Positions 17,413 through 25,095 of a DNA stretch of 64,000 bases are shown one piece after another. A program made the position numbers and the translations under genes. The stretch is from assembly GCF_036983985.1 (NCBI RefSeq), contig NZ_JALAHQ010000001.1, forward strand, positions 62,001 through 126,000. The letters run 5' to 3'. Under the pieces are notes generated by a model. That model did no database searches. It saw only the letters and a program-made list of their open reading frames with translations, and was not told the origin of the DNA. Every line of letters begins with the position of its first letter. Position 1 is the first letter of the stretch. The stretch comes from Alishewanella metallidurans. Lineage in GTDB: Bacteria; Pseudomonadota; Gammaproteobacteria; Enterobacterales; Alteromonadaceae.

Positions 17413-17805
17413 ATGGCACAGAATCAATATTACGGAACTGGTCGTCGTAAAAGCTCAACGGCCCGTGTATTCATTAAAGCTGGTACTGGTAAGATTACTA
17501 TTAACCAACGCGAATTAGCCGAGTATTTCGGTCGCGAGACAGCTTGTATGATTGTTAAACAGCCATTAGAGCTAGTTGAAATGGTTGAAAAGTTTGACTT
17601 ATACATCACTGTTAAAGGTGGTGGTATCAGCGGTCAAGCTGGCGCTATCCGTCACGGTATTACTCGTGCACTGATGGAGTTTGACGAATCATTGCGTCCG
17701 GCACTGCGTAAAGCAGGCTTTGTAACGCGTGATGCACGTAAAGTTGAACGTAAGAAAGTGGGTCTGCGTAAAGCACGTAAGCGTCCACAGTACTCAAAAC
17801 GTTAA
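17413..17805 (+). CDS. rpsI: 30S ribosomal protein S9
   Basis: Small-subunit head protein whose C-terminal tail reaches the P-site tRNA. 130 aa; begins MAQNQYYGTGRRKSSTARVFI and ends in the basic tail KARKRPQYSKR, the invariant terminal KR being present. Good Shine-Dalgarno (GGAG) before the ATG. Ends at a strong terminator. Confidence 0.98.
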   Translation: MAQNQYYGTGRRKSSTARVFIKAGTGKITINQRELAEYFGRETACMIVKQPLELVEMVEKFDLYITVKGGGISGQAGAIRHGITRALMEFDESLRPALRKAGFVTRDARKVERKKVGLRKARKRPQYSKR

Positions 17806-17825
17806 TCGTTTTATTACAGTACAGA

Positions 17826-17852
17826 AACCCGGCACATGTTGCCGGGTTTTTT
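17826..17852 (+). terminator. Rho-independent terminator after rpsI
   Basis: Nine-base stem AACCCGGCA/TGCCGGGTT with a short loop (17835-17839), then a T-run. Confidence 0.9.
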
Positions 17853-17950
17853 ATTTGCAGCACCAGAGCTAAACAGCGAGTAAACTAACGTTATACCCTG
17901 TTATACAACGCAAACAGTTAAGATAATAGCTATTCACATTGCCTTAATCC

Positions 17951-17979
17951 TTGTCTAAAGCAAGGCTTTTCATTATGAT
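17951..17979 (+). promoter_or_regulatory. Probable promoter of petABC
   Basis: TTGTCT (17951-17956) and TATGAT (17974-17979) with an ideal 17-bp spacer, 80 bp before petA. A small hairpin (CCTTG/CAAGG) overlaps the -35 side. Confidence 0.55.
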
Positions 17980-18059
17980 CTACCTCATTTTACAGTTATA
18001 ATAATTGCTGAAATTCAGCCGCTTAAATTTTGTTTAAGTGTTAACGTGGAGACGAGTGG

Positions 18060-18650
18060 ATGAGCAACGCGCCCGTAGATCAAGGTCGCCGCCGCTTCCT
18101 TACCATTGCAACCTCGGTCGTAGGGGGTGTAGGTGCTGTCGGAGCTGCTGTACCTTTTATAGCTTCGTGGAACCCAAGTGAGAGAGCTAAGCAAGCTGGT
18201 GCAGCAGTAACTGCTGATATCAGCAAATTAGAAGAAGGCCAGCTAATACGTGTTGAATGGCGCGGTAAGCCAGTTTGGTTAGTAAAACGCAGCCAAGCAT
18301 CACTAGATCAATTACCTCAGCTAAATAGCATGTTACGTGATCCTGAATCAGCAGATGAGCAACAACCCGCTTACGCGCAAAATATCTATCGTTCGAAAAA
18401 ACCGGAGATTTTTGTTGCTGTAGGTATTTGTACTCACCTTGGTTGTTCACCAACCTATATCCCTACCGACTTTGACGCCCACGTTGAAGGTGTACACTCT
18501 GGTTTCTTCTGTCCATGTCATGGTTCTACTTATGACTTAGCGGGCCGCGTGTTCTCTGGTGTACCAGCGCCAAAAAATCTACAAATTCCACCTTATATGT
18601 TTATTGACGACAATACTTTAGTAATTGGCGAAGATGAGGGGACAGTCTGA
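18060..18650 (+). CDS. petA: Ubiquinol-cytochrome c reductase, Rieske iron-sulfur subunit
   Basis: Rieske 2Fe-2S subunit of the bc1 complex. 196 aa: a twin-arginine type N-terminus (GRRRFL at 9-14) and one transmembrane anchor (about 15-36); cluster ligands in CTHLGC (C124, H126) and CPCHGS (C151, H154), with the disulfide cysteines C129 and C153. Its stop overlaps the petB ATG by one base. Confidence 0.97.
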   Translation: MSNAPVDQGRRRFLTIATSVVGGVGAVGAAVPFIASWNPSERAKQAGAAVTADISKLEEGQLIRVEWRGKPVWLVKRSQASLDQLPQLNSMLRDPESADEQQPAYAQNIYRSKKPEIFVAVGICTHLGCSPTYIPTDFDAHVEGVHSGFFCPCHGSTYDLAGRVFSGVPAPKNLQIPPYMFIDDNTLVIGEDEGTV

Positions 18651-19924
18651 TGTTTAAAAATCTGATGAACTGGATTGAATACCGTCTGCCATTTATGGAA
18701 AAGATGAACCTGCATGTTATGCAGTATCCAGCACCAAAAAACTTTAACTTCTGGTACTTCTTTGGCTCATTAGCCATGCTGGTATTAGTTAACCAAATTC
18801 TGACCGGTGTTTGGTTAACCATGAACTATGAACCCAGTGCTGAAGGCGCTTTTGCATCCGTTGAGTACATTATGCGTGATGTAGATTACGGCTGGTTGTT
18901 ACGCTATATGCATTCTACTGGCGCGTCAGCGTTCTTTGTTGTGGTTTATCTGCACATGTTGCGCGGTATGATGTACGGCTCTTACCAGAAACCACGCGAA
19001 CTGCTGTGGATTTTCGGTATGCTAATTTTCTTAGTATTAATGGCTGAAGCCTTTATGGGTTACTTGCTACCATGGGGACAAATGTCTTTCTGGGGCGCTC
19101 AGGTTATTATCTCCATATTCGGTGTAATACCGGGTATAGGTGACGATCTGACATTATGGATCCGCGGCGATTATGTTATCTCTGGCGCAACCCTAAACCG
19201 TTTCTTCGCCTTACACGTTATTGCGTTACCATTGGTGTTGGTTATATTGGTGTTTTTACACATTATGGCATTACACGAAGTGGGCTCGAATAACCCAGAC
19301 GGTATAGACGTAAAACGTGATAACGATGGTTCAGTTGAACAAACTGAAGCAGACAAGAAGTTTACTTTCCACGAGTACTTCACCAAAGGTGGCAAGAAAA
19401 TCATTGTTGATGCTATTCCATTCCACCCATATTACACGGTTAAAGATTTAGTCGGTGTAGCTGGCTTCTTATTAATATTTGCTTGGATAATTTTCTTTAT
19501 GCCAGAAGGCGGCGGTTTCTTCCTTGAACCACCAAACTTTGAAGCAGCAAACCCAATGAAAACACCAGAGCATATTGCACCAGTTTGGTATTTCACTCCA
19601 TTTTATGCAATTTTGCGTGCGGTGCCTGATCAATTGTTTGGCGCAATTTTTATGTTCTTAGCCATTATTGCATTGGCGTTATTACCGTGGATAGACCGTG
19701 GTTCGGTGCGCTCAGTGCGCTATCGTAGCGGTTTACATAAAGCTAACTTAATCTTGTTTTGTATTAGCTTTATCGCACTAATGGTATTAGGTGTGCTACC
19801 GGCAACACCGACGTACACCATATTGGCCCGCATCTTCTCGTTTACATATTTTGCTTACTTTATTTTACTGTGGATATACAGTAAAAATGAGACAACCAAA
19901 CCGTTACCAGTGAGGTTAAGTTAA
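18650..19924 (+). CDS. petB: Ubiquinol-cytochrome c reductase, cytochrome b subunit
   Basis: Dihaem membrane core of bc1, oxidising ubiquinol. 424 aa, a full-length fused b-type subunit with eight helices. Haem-ligand histidine pairs lie in the second and fourth helices (LRYMHSTGASAFFVVVYLHMLRG; FFALHVIALPLVLVILVFLHIMALHEVGSNNPDG). The Qo-site motif appears as PVWYF, with Val replacing Glu-Trp spacing seen in some homologues (PEWYF), a modest variation. Coupled to petA and petC by one-base overlaps. Confidence 0.97.
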   Translation: MFKNLMNWIEYRLPFMEKMNLHVMQYPAPKNFNFWYFFGSLAMLVLVNQILTGVWLTMNYEPSAEGAFASVEYIMRDVDYGWLLRYMHSTGASAFFVVVYLHMLRGMMYGSYQKPRELLWIFGMLIFLVLMAEAFMGYLLPWGQMSFWGAQVIISIFGVIPGIGDDLTLWIRGDYVISGATLNRFFALHVIALPLVLVILVFLHIMALHEVGSNNPDGIDVKRDNDGSVEQTEADKKFTFHEYFTKGGKKIIVDAIPFHPYYTVKDLVGVAGFLLIFAWIIFFMPEGGGFFLEPPNFEAANPMKTPEHIAPVWYFTPFYAILRAVPDQLFGAIFMFLAIIALALLPWIDRGSVRSVRYRSGLHKANLILFCISFIALMVLGVLPATPTYTILARIFSFTYFAYFILLWIYSKNETTKPLPVRLS

Positions 19925-20661
19925 TGATTAAGCATATTTTCTCAGCAGCCTTACTATGCATATCAGCTAGCGTGTTTGCCTCTGGTGGCGGCGTACATTT
20001 AGATAAAGCACCGATTGACCTGACCGATAAAGCGTCGCTGCAAAACGGCGCTCGTATGTTCCAAAACTATTGCTTGGGTTGTCACCAGATGCAATATCAG
20101 CGCTATGCCAGAACCTTCCGCGATTTGGATATTCCAGAAGACGTTGGTATGGAAAACCTGATGTTTACTGGTAAAAAAGTGGGTGACCATATAAAAAACA
20201 ATATGGCAACTAAGGACGCAGAAAAATGGTTTGGTGCAGCGCCACCTGACCTAACTAACGTTGCTAGGGTACGTGGGCCAGATTGGCTATATACCTACTT
20301 ACGCAGTTTTTATGCTGACCCATCACGTCCGTTTGGCGTGAATAATGAAGTATTTCCATTGGTAGGTATGCCGCACGTACTGCAAGAGTTACAAGGCACA
20401 CCTTATAAAGCATACGAAACACGCTTAGTTGATGGTGAGTCAAAGGACGTTTATGCTGGCATTAAAACTGACGGCAAAGGCGAACTTACTACTGAAGAGT
20501 ATGATAGAGCCGTCGCAGATCTGGTAAACTACTTAGAATATGTGGGCGAGCCGTCAAAATTAGAAGCAAAAGCACTTGGAATTAAAGTAATGGTATTTCT
20601 GCTTATCTTCTTTGTCGTTGCTTACCTACTGAAGAAAGAATATTGGAAAGATGTACATTAA
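19924..20661 (+). CDS. petC: Ubiquinol-cytochrome c reductase, cytochrome c1 subunit
   Basis: Haem c subunit passing electrons to soluble cytochrome c. 245 aa: signal peptide (cleavage near residue 19 after VFA), haem-binding CLGCH at C50-C53-H54, a methionine-containing region as the distal ligand side (PHVLQEL context), and a C-terminal transmembrane anchor (about 220-236). Third gene of the petABC operon. Confidence 0.97.
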   Translation: MIKHIFSAALLCISASVFASGGGVHLDKAPIDLTDKASLQNGARMFQNYCLGCHQMQYQRYARTFRDLDIPEDVGMENLMFTGKKVGDHIKNNMATKDAEKWFGAAPPDLTNVARVRGPDWLYTYLRSFYADPSRPFGVNNEVFPLVGMPHVLQELQGTPYKAYETRLVDGESKDVYAGIKTDGKGELTTEEYDRAVADLVNYLEYVGEPSKLEAKALGIKVMVFLLIFFVVAYLLKKEYWKDVH

Positions 20662-20688
20662 CTAGTTAAATCAACTAGATATGTTTAT

Positions 20689-20718
20689 GGGGGCCTTAGC
20701 GCCCCTTTGCTGTTTTTT
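20689..20718 (+). terminator. Probable terminator after petC
   Basis: Stem GGGGC/GCCCC (20690-20694, 20701-20705), then a T-rich tract with six T's at 20713-20718. It lies inside the sspA leader, so read-through into sspAB is possible. Confidence 0.65.
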
Positions 20719-20736
20719 ATTTTACTGGAGGAAGAC

Positions 20737-21375
20737 ATGGCTATCACTGCCAATAAACGCCCTGTAATGACGTTGTTCTCAGCAGCTGATGATATGTTCA
20801 GCCATCAAGTACGTATTGTACTTGCTGAAAAAGGCGTAACTGTCGATATTCTTCAGGTCGCACAAGATAATTTGCCGGAAGATTTATATGAAGTAAATCC
20901 TTACGGCAGCCTGCCGACATTGCTTGACCGTGAATTGGCCTTGTATCAAGCCAATATCATTATGGAATATCTGGACGAGCGTTTTCCTCATCCTCCGTTG
21001 ATGCCTGTGTATCCAGTTGCACGTGGCCAAGCACGGTTAATGATGTACCGTATTGAAAAAGATTGGTATCGTTTAGCCGCTTCAGTTTTAAATGGCGATG
21101 AGAACGCAGCAACTGCCAGACAAGAACTAAAAGAAGGTTTATTGTCTATTGCTCCGTTGTTTAATGAAACGCCGTATTTTATGAGTGAAGAATTTGGTTT
21201 AGTTGACTGTTATATGTCAGCTCTACTTTGGCGCTTACCAGCATTAGGTATTGAGCTAATTGGCCCAGGTAGCAAAGAACTGAAAAACTATATGACACGT
21301 ATTTTTGAACGTGACGCATTTCAGGCATCTTTAACTGATGTTGAGCGCGAGATGCGCAGAGGAACGAAGCTGTAA
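20737..21375 (+). CDS. sspA: Stringent starvation protein A
   Basis: RNA-polymerase-associated transcription factor with a glutathione S-transferase fold, acting in starvation and acid stress. I start at ATG 20737 (MAITANKRPVMTLFS), which has GGAGGAAG at the right distance; the frame extends upstream without family similarity. 212 aa, as in E. coli. The segment IIMEYLDERFPHPPLMPVYPVARG, which includes the PHPP surface loop needed for function, is intact. It overlaps sspB by one base. Confidence 0.96.
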   Translation: MAITANKRPVMTLFSAADDMFSHQVRIVLAEKGVTVDILQVAQDNLPEDLYEVNPYGSLPTLLDRELALYQANIIMEYLDERFPHPPLMPVYPVARGQARLMMYRIEKDWYRLAASVLNGDENAATARQELKEGLLSIAPLFNETPYFMSEEFGLVDCYMSALLWRLPALGIELIGPGSKELKNYMTRIFERDAFQASLTDVEREMRRGTKL

Positions 21376-21794
21376 TGAAGATGACACCAAACCGTCCCTA
21401 TTTGCTTAGGGCGTTTTACGAGTGGATTGTAGATAACAACTGTACGCCGTATTTAGTGGTAGACGCGACCGTAGATGACGTGAAAGTACCAACCCAATTT
21501 ATCCAGAACGGACAAATTGTGCTAAACACCGCACCGTCAGCCGTGGGTAATCTGCAGTTAGGTAACGATGCTGTTACCTTTAGCGCTCGGTTTGGTGGAC
21601 AACCATTTGCGTTGTATATTCCGGTAACCGCCGTTTTAGCTATTTATGCTCGCGAAAATGGCGCTGGCACCGTATTTACACTGGAAGAAGAGGAAGATGA
21701 AGCAGAGATTTTTGATGAAGATCTGAATCATGAACCAGAACCGCCAGAACCAACCAAACCTAAACGCGCTTCGCACCTGAAAGTAGTTAAGTAA
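21375..21794 (+). CDS. sspB: ClpXP adaptor protein SspB
   Basis: Delivers ssrA-tagged proteins to ClpXP. 139 aa: N-terminal substrate-binding domain (PNRPYLLRAFYEWIVDNNCTPYLVVDA), an acidic disordered linker, and a C-terminal ClpX-binding tail RASHLKVVK closely resembling the E. coli XB motif. Shorter than E. coli (165) because the linker is shorter. Co-transcribed with sspA. Confidence 0.95.
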   Translation: MKMTPNRPYLLRAFYEWIVDNNCTPYLVVDATVDDVKVPTQFIQNGQIVLNTAPSAVGNLQLGNDAVTFSARFGGQPFALYIPVTAVLAIYARENGAGTVFTLEEEEDEAEIFDEDLNHEPEPPEPTKPKRASHLKVVK

Positions 21795-21811
21795 CACTTG
21801 CTACCGCTAAC

Positions 21812-22696
21812 TTAATTTTTAGCGGTAGCAACTTGCCAAAATGCTTGAATAAGTGGCTCATGCAGTCGCTTGTTTAGCATACAAACGCCAAGATCAAATG
21901 GCTCAAACCGATAATCCAATTCTATATTCCGTACTCTATCTTTTACCGGGCTGTTAACTACTACCGCATCTGCAACTAAAGCAATGCCCGTTCCCAACGC
22001 TACCATTGATACCATAGCTTCGTGGCCATCTACTTTCGCAACAACTTGAGGTACAACCGCCATTTGCTGTAGCCAGTTGTCAAAGCGACTACGTGCAGGG
22101 CCATGCTCAGGCAAAATCATTGGGATTTTCTGCCAAGGAACGGGCGTTTGTTGTAGTAAATCATTCACTTTGCAGGGAATGTTAGGTGCGATTAGCTGCA
22201 CCGGAAGGCTAGCAATACTGCGAAAGGCTAAATTAGTGGGTAACTGCAATGGGTGAGCAGCTAGCGCAATATCAACTTCGCCTAAGCGCACTTTTTCAAT
22301 AGCCGATGCTGCATCACCTGTTGTTAGTTTTAGTTCTGCCTTTGGGCATATTAACCTGAAACGATCTAAGATCGTTGGTAAGTGACTATAACTTGCGGTA
22401 ACTGTGCAAAATAGCCGAATTTCACCAGTAAGCTCGGCACTGGCCAGTTGTAAATCTACCTGTAACTGATGCCATTCATCTAACCATAATCTTACGAACT
22501 GTTGAAAACGCAGGCCAGCAGCCGTCAATTTTACCGAGCGTTTATCACGAAAAAATAATTCGGTTACTAACTCTGCCTCTAACCGTTGGATCACGCGAGT
22601 TAATGTCGGTGGGCTAACATACATTTGTTCGCTGGTTTTACTAAAATTTAAACTGCTAGCAAGGTGCAGAAATAGCTGAGCGCTGCGTGTATCCAT
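21812..22696 (-). CDS. ilvY: LysR-type activator of ilvC, IlvY
   Basis: LysR regulator that, in E. coli, activates ilvC when bound to acetolactate or acetohydroxybutyrate. 294 aa; winged HTH (about 1-60, SKTSEQMYVSPPTLTRVIQRLE) and effector domain. Resemblance to E. coli IlvY is extensive (TVTASYSHLPTILDRFRLICP; GHEAMVSMVALGTGIAL; LHEPLIQAFW). Divergently placed from ilvC across a 135-bp gap that holds a probable operator. Confidence 0.94.
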   Translation of the reverse strand: MDTRSAQLFLHLASSLNFSKTSEQMYVSPPTLTRVIQRLEAELVTELFFRDKRSVKLTAAGLRFQQFVRLWLDEWHQLQVDLQLASAELTGEIRLFCTVTASYSHLPTILDRFRLICPKAELKLTTGDAASAIEKVRLGEVDIALAAHPLQLPTNLAFRSIASLPVQLIAPNIPCKVNDLLQQTPVPWQKIPMILPEHGPARSRFDNWLQQMAVVPQVVAKVDGHEAMVSMVALGTGIALVADAVVVNSPVKDRVRNIELDYRFEPFDLGVCMLNKRLHEPLIQAFWQVATAKN

Positions 22697-22706
22697 AATA
22701 AGTGTA

Positions 22707-22754
22707 TTGCAAAAAGTGAAATATAGACTTGTTAATATATCACTTCACGCAATT
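22707..22754. promoter_or_regulatory. Candidate IlvY operator
   Basis: An imperfect inverted repeat: ATTGCAAAAAGTGA (22707-22720) and TCACTTCACGCAAT (22741-22754), matching at 11 of 14 positions, separated by 20 A/T-rich bases. It starts 10 bp from the ilvY start and lies about 80 bp before ilvC, the expected spot for LysR control of both genes. Confidence 0.55.
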
Positions 22755-22831
22755 AAAACCAGTAGGTAGTATCAACCTATTCAAGCAAGCCTTAGCTGGC
22801 AGCTGTTAATACCCATTTTAGGATAAGTTGT

Positions 22832-24313
22832 ATGGCTAATTACTTTAATACACTGAATTTACGCCAACAGTTGGCTCAACTGGGCCAATGCCGTTTTATG
22901 GATAAAGCTGAGTTTATAGAAGGCTGCGAACTAATAAAAGGTTGGAATATCGTCATTGTTGGTTGCGGTGCTCAAGGCTTAAACCAAGGTTTAAATATGC
23001 GTGATTCCGGCTTAACAATTCGCTATGCGCTGCGGGCTGAAGCGATTACCGAACAGCGTGCATCCTTTATTAAAGCGACGAGCAATAATTTTGCTGTGGG
23101 TACCTACGTGCAGTTAATTCCTAGCGCAGATTTAGTCCTGAACTTAACACCAGATAAGCAACATAGCGCAGTAGTTGAAGCCATTATGCCATTAATGAAG
23201 CAGGGCGCGACGCTAGCCTATTCACATGGTTTTAATATAGTGGAGGAGGGTAAGCAAATTCGACCGGATATCACGGTAATAATGGTAGCACCTAAGTGCC
23301 CAGGTACCGAAGTGCGCGAAGAATATAAACGCGGCTTTGGCGTACCAACATTAATAGCCGTGCATCCAGAAAATGACCCCAATGGGCAGGGATTGGCTAT
23401 TGCTAAGGCTTATGCTTCTGCTACAGGCGGCGACCGTGCCGGTGTATTACAGTCGTCATTTATCGCTGAAGTTAAGTCAGACTTAATGGGCGAGCAAACG
23501 ATTTTATGCGGCATGTTGCAAACGGGGGCAATTTTAGCCTTTGATAAAATGATTGCTGATGGCATTGAAGCCGGTTACGCGGCCAAACTTATACAATACG
23601 GTTGGGAAACAGTAACCGAAGCATTAAAGCACGGCGGTATTACTAACATGATGGACCGTTTAAGTAACCCCGAAAAAATTAAAGCCTTTGAGTTAGCAGA
23701 ACAACTTAAGCAGACATTGCGGCCGTTATTTGAAAAACATATGGACGATATTATTAGCGGCGAATTTTCGCGTACCATGATGATCGATTGGGCTAATGAC
23801 GATAAAAACCTATTAACATGGCGAGAGCAAACCCGAAGTAGCGGTTTTGAGCAAGCGCCGGTGTCTGCAGAAACTATTGCTGAGCAAGAATATTTTGATC
23901 ATGGCACCTTGCTTGTTGCCATGGTGAAAGCCGGCGTTGAGTTGGCATTTGAAATTATGGTTGATGCCGGTATTGTAGCTGAATCCGCCTACTACGAATC
24001 GTTGCATGAAACACCTTTGATTGCTAATACCATTGCGCGTAAGCGGTTGTATGAGATGAATGTTGTTATTTCGGATACCGCAGAATATGGTAACTACTTA
24101 TTTTCGCATGCGGCAGTGCCATTATTAAAAGATACGATTAATAACTTAACTAGCGACTACATAGGCCAAGGTTTAGTCGGCCGATACGGTGTTGATAACC
24201 TAAAGCTGATTGCCGTAAATGAGGCAATTAGGCAGCATCCTGTTGAAGTTGTAGGTAAAAAATTGCGAGGTTATATGACTGCTATGAAGCGTATCGTCGA
24301 GCTGCAGCAATAG
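22832..24313 (+). CDS. ilvC: Ketol-acid reductoisomerase, class II (NADP+)
   Basis: Second step of isoleucine and valine synthesis: isomerises and reduces acetolactate or acetohydroxybutyrate. 493 aa, the long class II form with a duplicated knotted C-terminal domain (E. coli 491). The Rossmann motif is VIVGCGAQGLNQGLNMRDSGL. Metal-binding acidic residues appear in VKSDLMGEQTILCG and the repeated module. Preceded by a weak Shine-Dalgarno (TAGGATAAG). Divergent from ilvY. Confidence 0.97.
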   Translation: MANYFNTLNLRQQLAQLGQCRFMDKAEFIEGCELIKGWNIVIVGCGAQGLNQGLNMRDSGLTIRYALRAEAITEQRASFIKATSNNFAVGTYVQLIPSADLVLNLTPDKQHSAVVEAIMPLMKQGATLAYSHGFNIVEEGKQIRPDITVIMVAPKCPGTEVREEYKRGFGVPTLIAVHPENDPNGQGLAIAKAYASATGGDRAGVLQSSFIAEVKSDLMGEQTILCGMLQTGAILAFDKMIADGIEAGYAAKLIQYGWETVTEALKHGGITNMMDRLSNPEKIKAFELAEQLKQTLRPLFEKHMDDIISGEFSRTMMIDWANDDKNLLTWREQTRSSGFEQAPVSAETIAEQEYFDHGTLLVAMVKAGVELAFEIMVDAGIVAESAYYESLHETPLIANTIARKRLYEMNVVISDTAEYGNYLFSHAAVPLLKDTINNLTSDYIGQGLVGRYGVDNLKLIAVNEAIRQHPVEVVGKKLRGYMTAMKRIVELQQ

Positions 24314-24400
24314 AGTGATGAATGAAGTGGTTAGTTGCCTAGCAAGTATAGCAAAGCTGCTATGCCAATAACGGTGTTACACGTGGACCTTGGTTGTTTT

Positions 24401-24428
24401 GCCCTGCTATGCGGGGCTTTTTTTAGCA
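24401..24428 (+). terminator. Rho-independent terminator after ilvC
   Basis: Seven-base stem GCCCTGC/GCGGGGC (one G-U pair) with a TAT loop, followed by seven T's. The stretch 24429-24526 between it and the RNA gene shows nothing I can name. Confidence 0.8.
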
Positions 24429-24526
24429 AGTAACTTAAACCGAGCATAAAATATAACTCGTACAAGTTAAGTTAGTTATTGACGTGAATTACCGAAAAAT
24501 ATTGAAGTTAGTGTGCAGAAGGAGTT

Positions 24527-24841
24527 GGCCGCAAACTGCGCGGCCTCTCTAATATTCTTTCGTCATCCTGACGATACTGTCCGTAGTAGCTCTTCCTTGG
24601 CCCCATCCTAGGGTGTTCCTAAAGCGTCTTGCTTGTCCTGCTATCCTTAAGCATCGTCATCCTGACAATGCGCTCTCATCCTAAGAGTTCCTTTATCTTT
24701 CTCGCTACTTCCAGCGCCAGTGATGAAACTGAAAAAAGCATACTCTTCCTGAGCGTGTCCTGTTATTCATCCTTGTGCTATCCTAGCAATCTACTGCATC
24801 CTGCAGCTGTACCCTACATCCTGTTGGGTCTATCCGTTGAC
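24527..24841 (-). ncRNA. csrB: CsrB/RsmZ-like CsrA-sequestering small RNA
   Basis: Read on the minus strand, this 315-base stretch contains 15 AGGA motifs between 24822 and 24566, plus two CGGA and one TGGA. Several sit in short hairpin loops with stems of 3-4 bp: CUGC-AGGAU-GCAG (24806-24794), UGCU-AGGAU-AGCA (24788-24776), GUC-AGGAU-GAC (24666-24656) and CGUC-AGGAU-GACG (24573-24561). One site reads ACAGGAUGU, the known high-affinity CsrA consensus. The predicted 5' end GUCAACGGAUAGAC resembles the E. coli CsrB start. Such RNAs titrate the translational regulator CsrA/RsmA. The 3' end is uncertain: a hairpin GGCCGC/GCGGCC (24545-24527) ends the array but has only a poor U-tract. No other reading frame here is credible. 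Confidence 0.85.
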
Positions 24842-24845
24842 AAAG

Positions 24846-24873
24846 CTATTATCAACTTTTCAGCTTTGTTAAA
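24846..24873 (-). promoter_or_regulatory. Possible promoter of the CsrB-like RNA
   Basis: On the minus strand, TTTAAC (about 24873-24868) and TAATAG (24851-24846) are spaced about 16 bp, which would start transcription near 24841, at a GUCAACGG sequence resembling the CsrB 5' end. Hexamers are only moderate, as expected for an activator-dependent promoter. Confidence 0.4.
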
Positions 24874-25008
24874 GCAGTGGTTTTTTTGAATTAACTTGCT
24901 GTAAGAATAATGTAATTTGTGAAATTTAATTTTTAATTGTTTAATTTCATTATGTTACGGTGTTTACTGCTATTTCATCTTAATGTGAATAGCGCTTAAA
25001 CCCAGTCA

Positions 25009-25030
25009 TTTGTGAGATATATCTCACAAA
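25009..25030. promoter_or_regulatory. 22-bp perfect palindrome resembling a GacA/UvrY box
   Basis: Perfectly self-complementary, with core TGTGAG-N6-CTCACA at 25011-25028. This is close to the TGTAAG-N6-CTTACA type of upstream activating sequence bound by GacA/UvrY/SirA/VarA before csrB and rsmZ genes. Its centre is about 178 bp upstream of the predicted start of the CsrB-like RNA, the customary distance. It is also about 76 bp before the peroxidase gene on the other strand, so it could serve both. Not a CRP site: the spacing between TGTGA and TCACA is 8, not 6. Confidence 0.65.
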
Positions 25031-25095
25031 GTGGCAGGCTTAAAGGTTGTTTTATCTTACAGAAGAATTGGACTTAGTGATTTAAAGGAATAGAT

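Noticed and set aside
23903..23919. TGGCAC...TTG sigma-54-like element
   Set aside because: It is inside the ilvC coding sequence, and the -12 part does not match TTGCA.
24561..24824. CRISPR or tandem-repeat array
   Set aside because: Only the five-base loop is shared; stems differ and there is no constant repeat-spacer pattern.
24629..24889. An 86-codon open frame on the plus strand over the repeat-like region
   Set aside because: It lies across the ATCCT hairpin array, which is better explained as the minus-strand CsrB-like RNA; the frame has no ribosome site and no recognisable protein pattern.
25009..25030. CRP or FNR binding site
   Set aside because: TGTGA and TCACA are separated by 8 bases instead of 6, and FNR half-sites (TTGAT) are missing.
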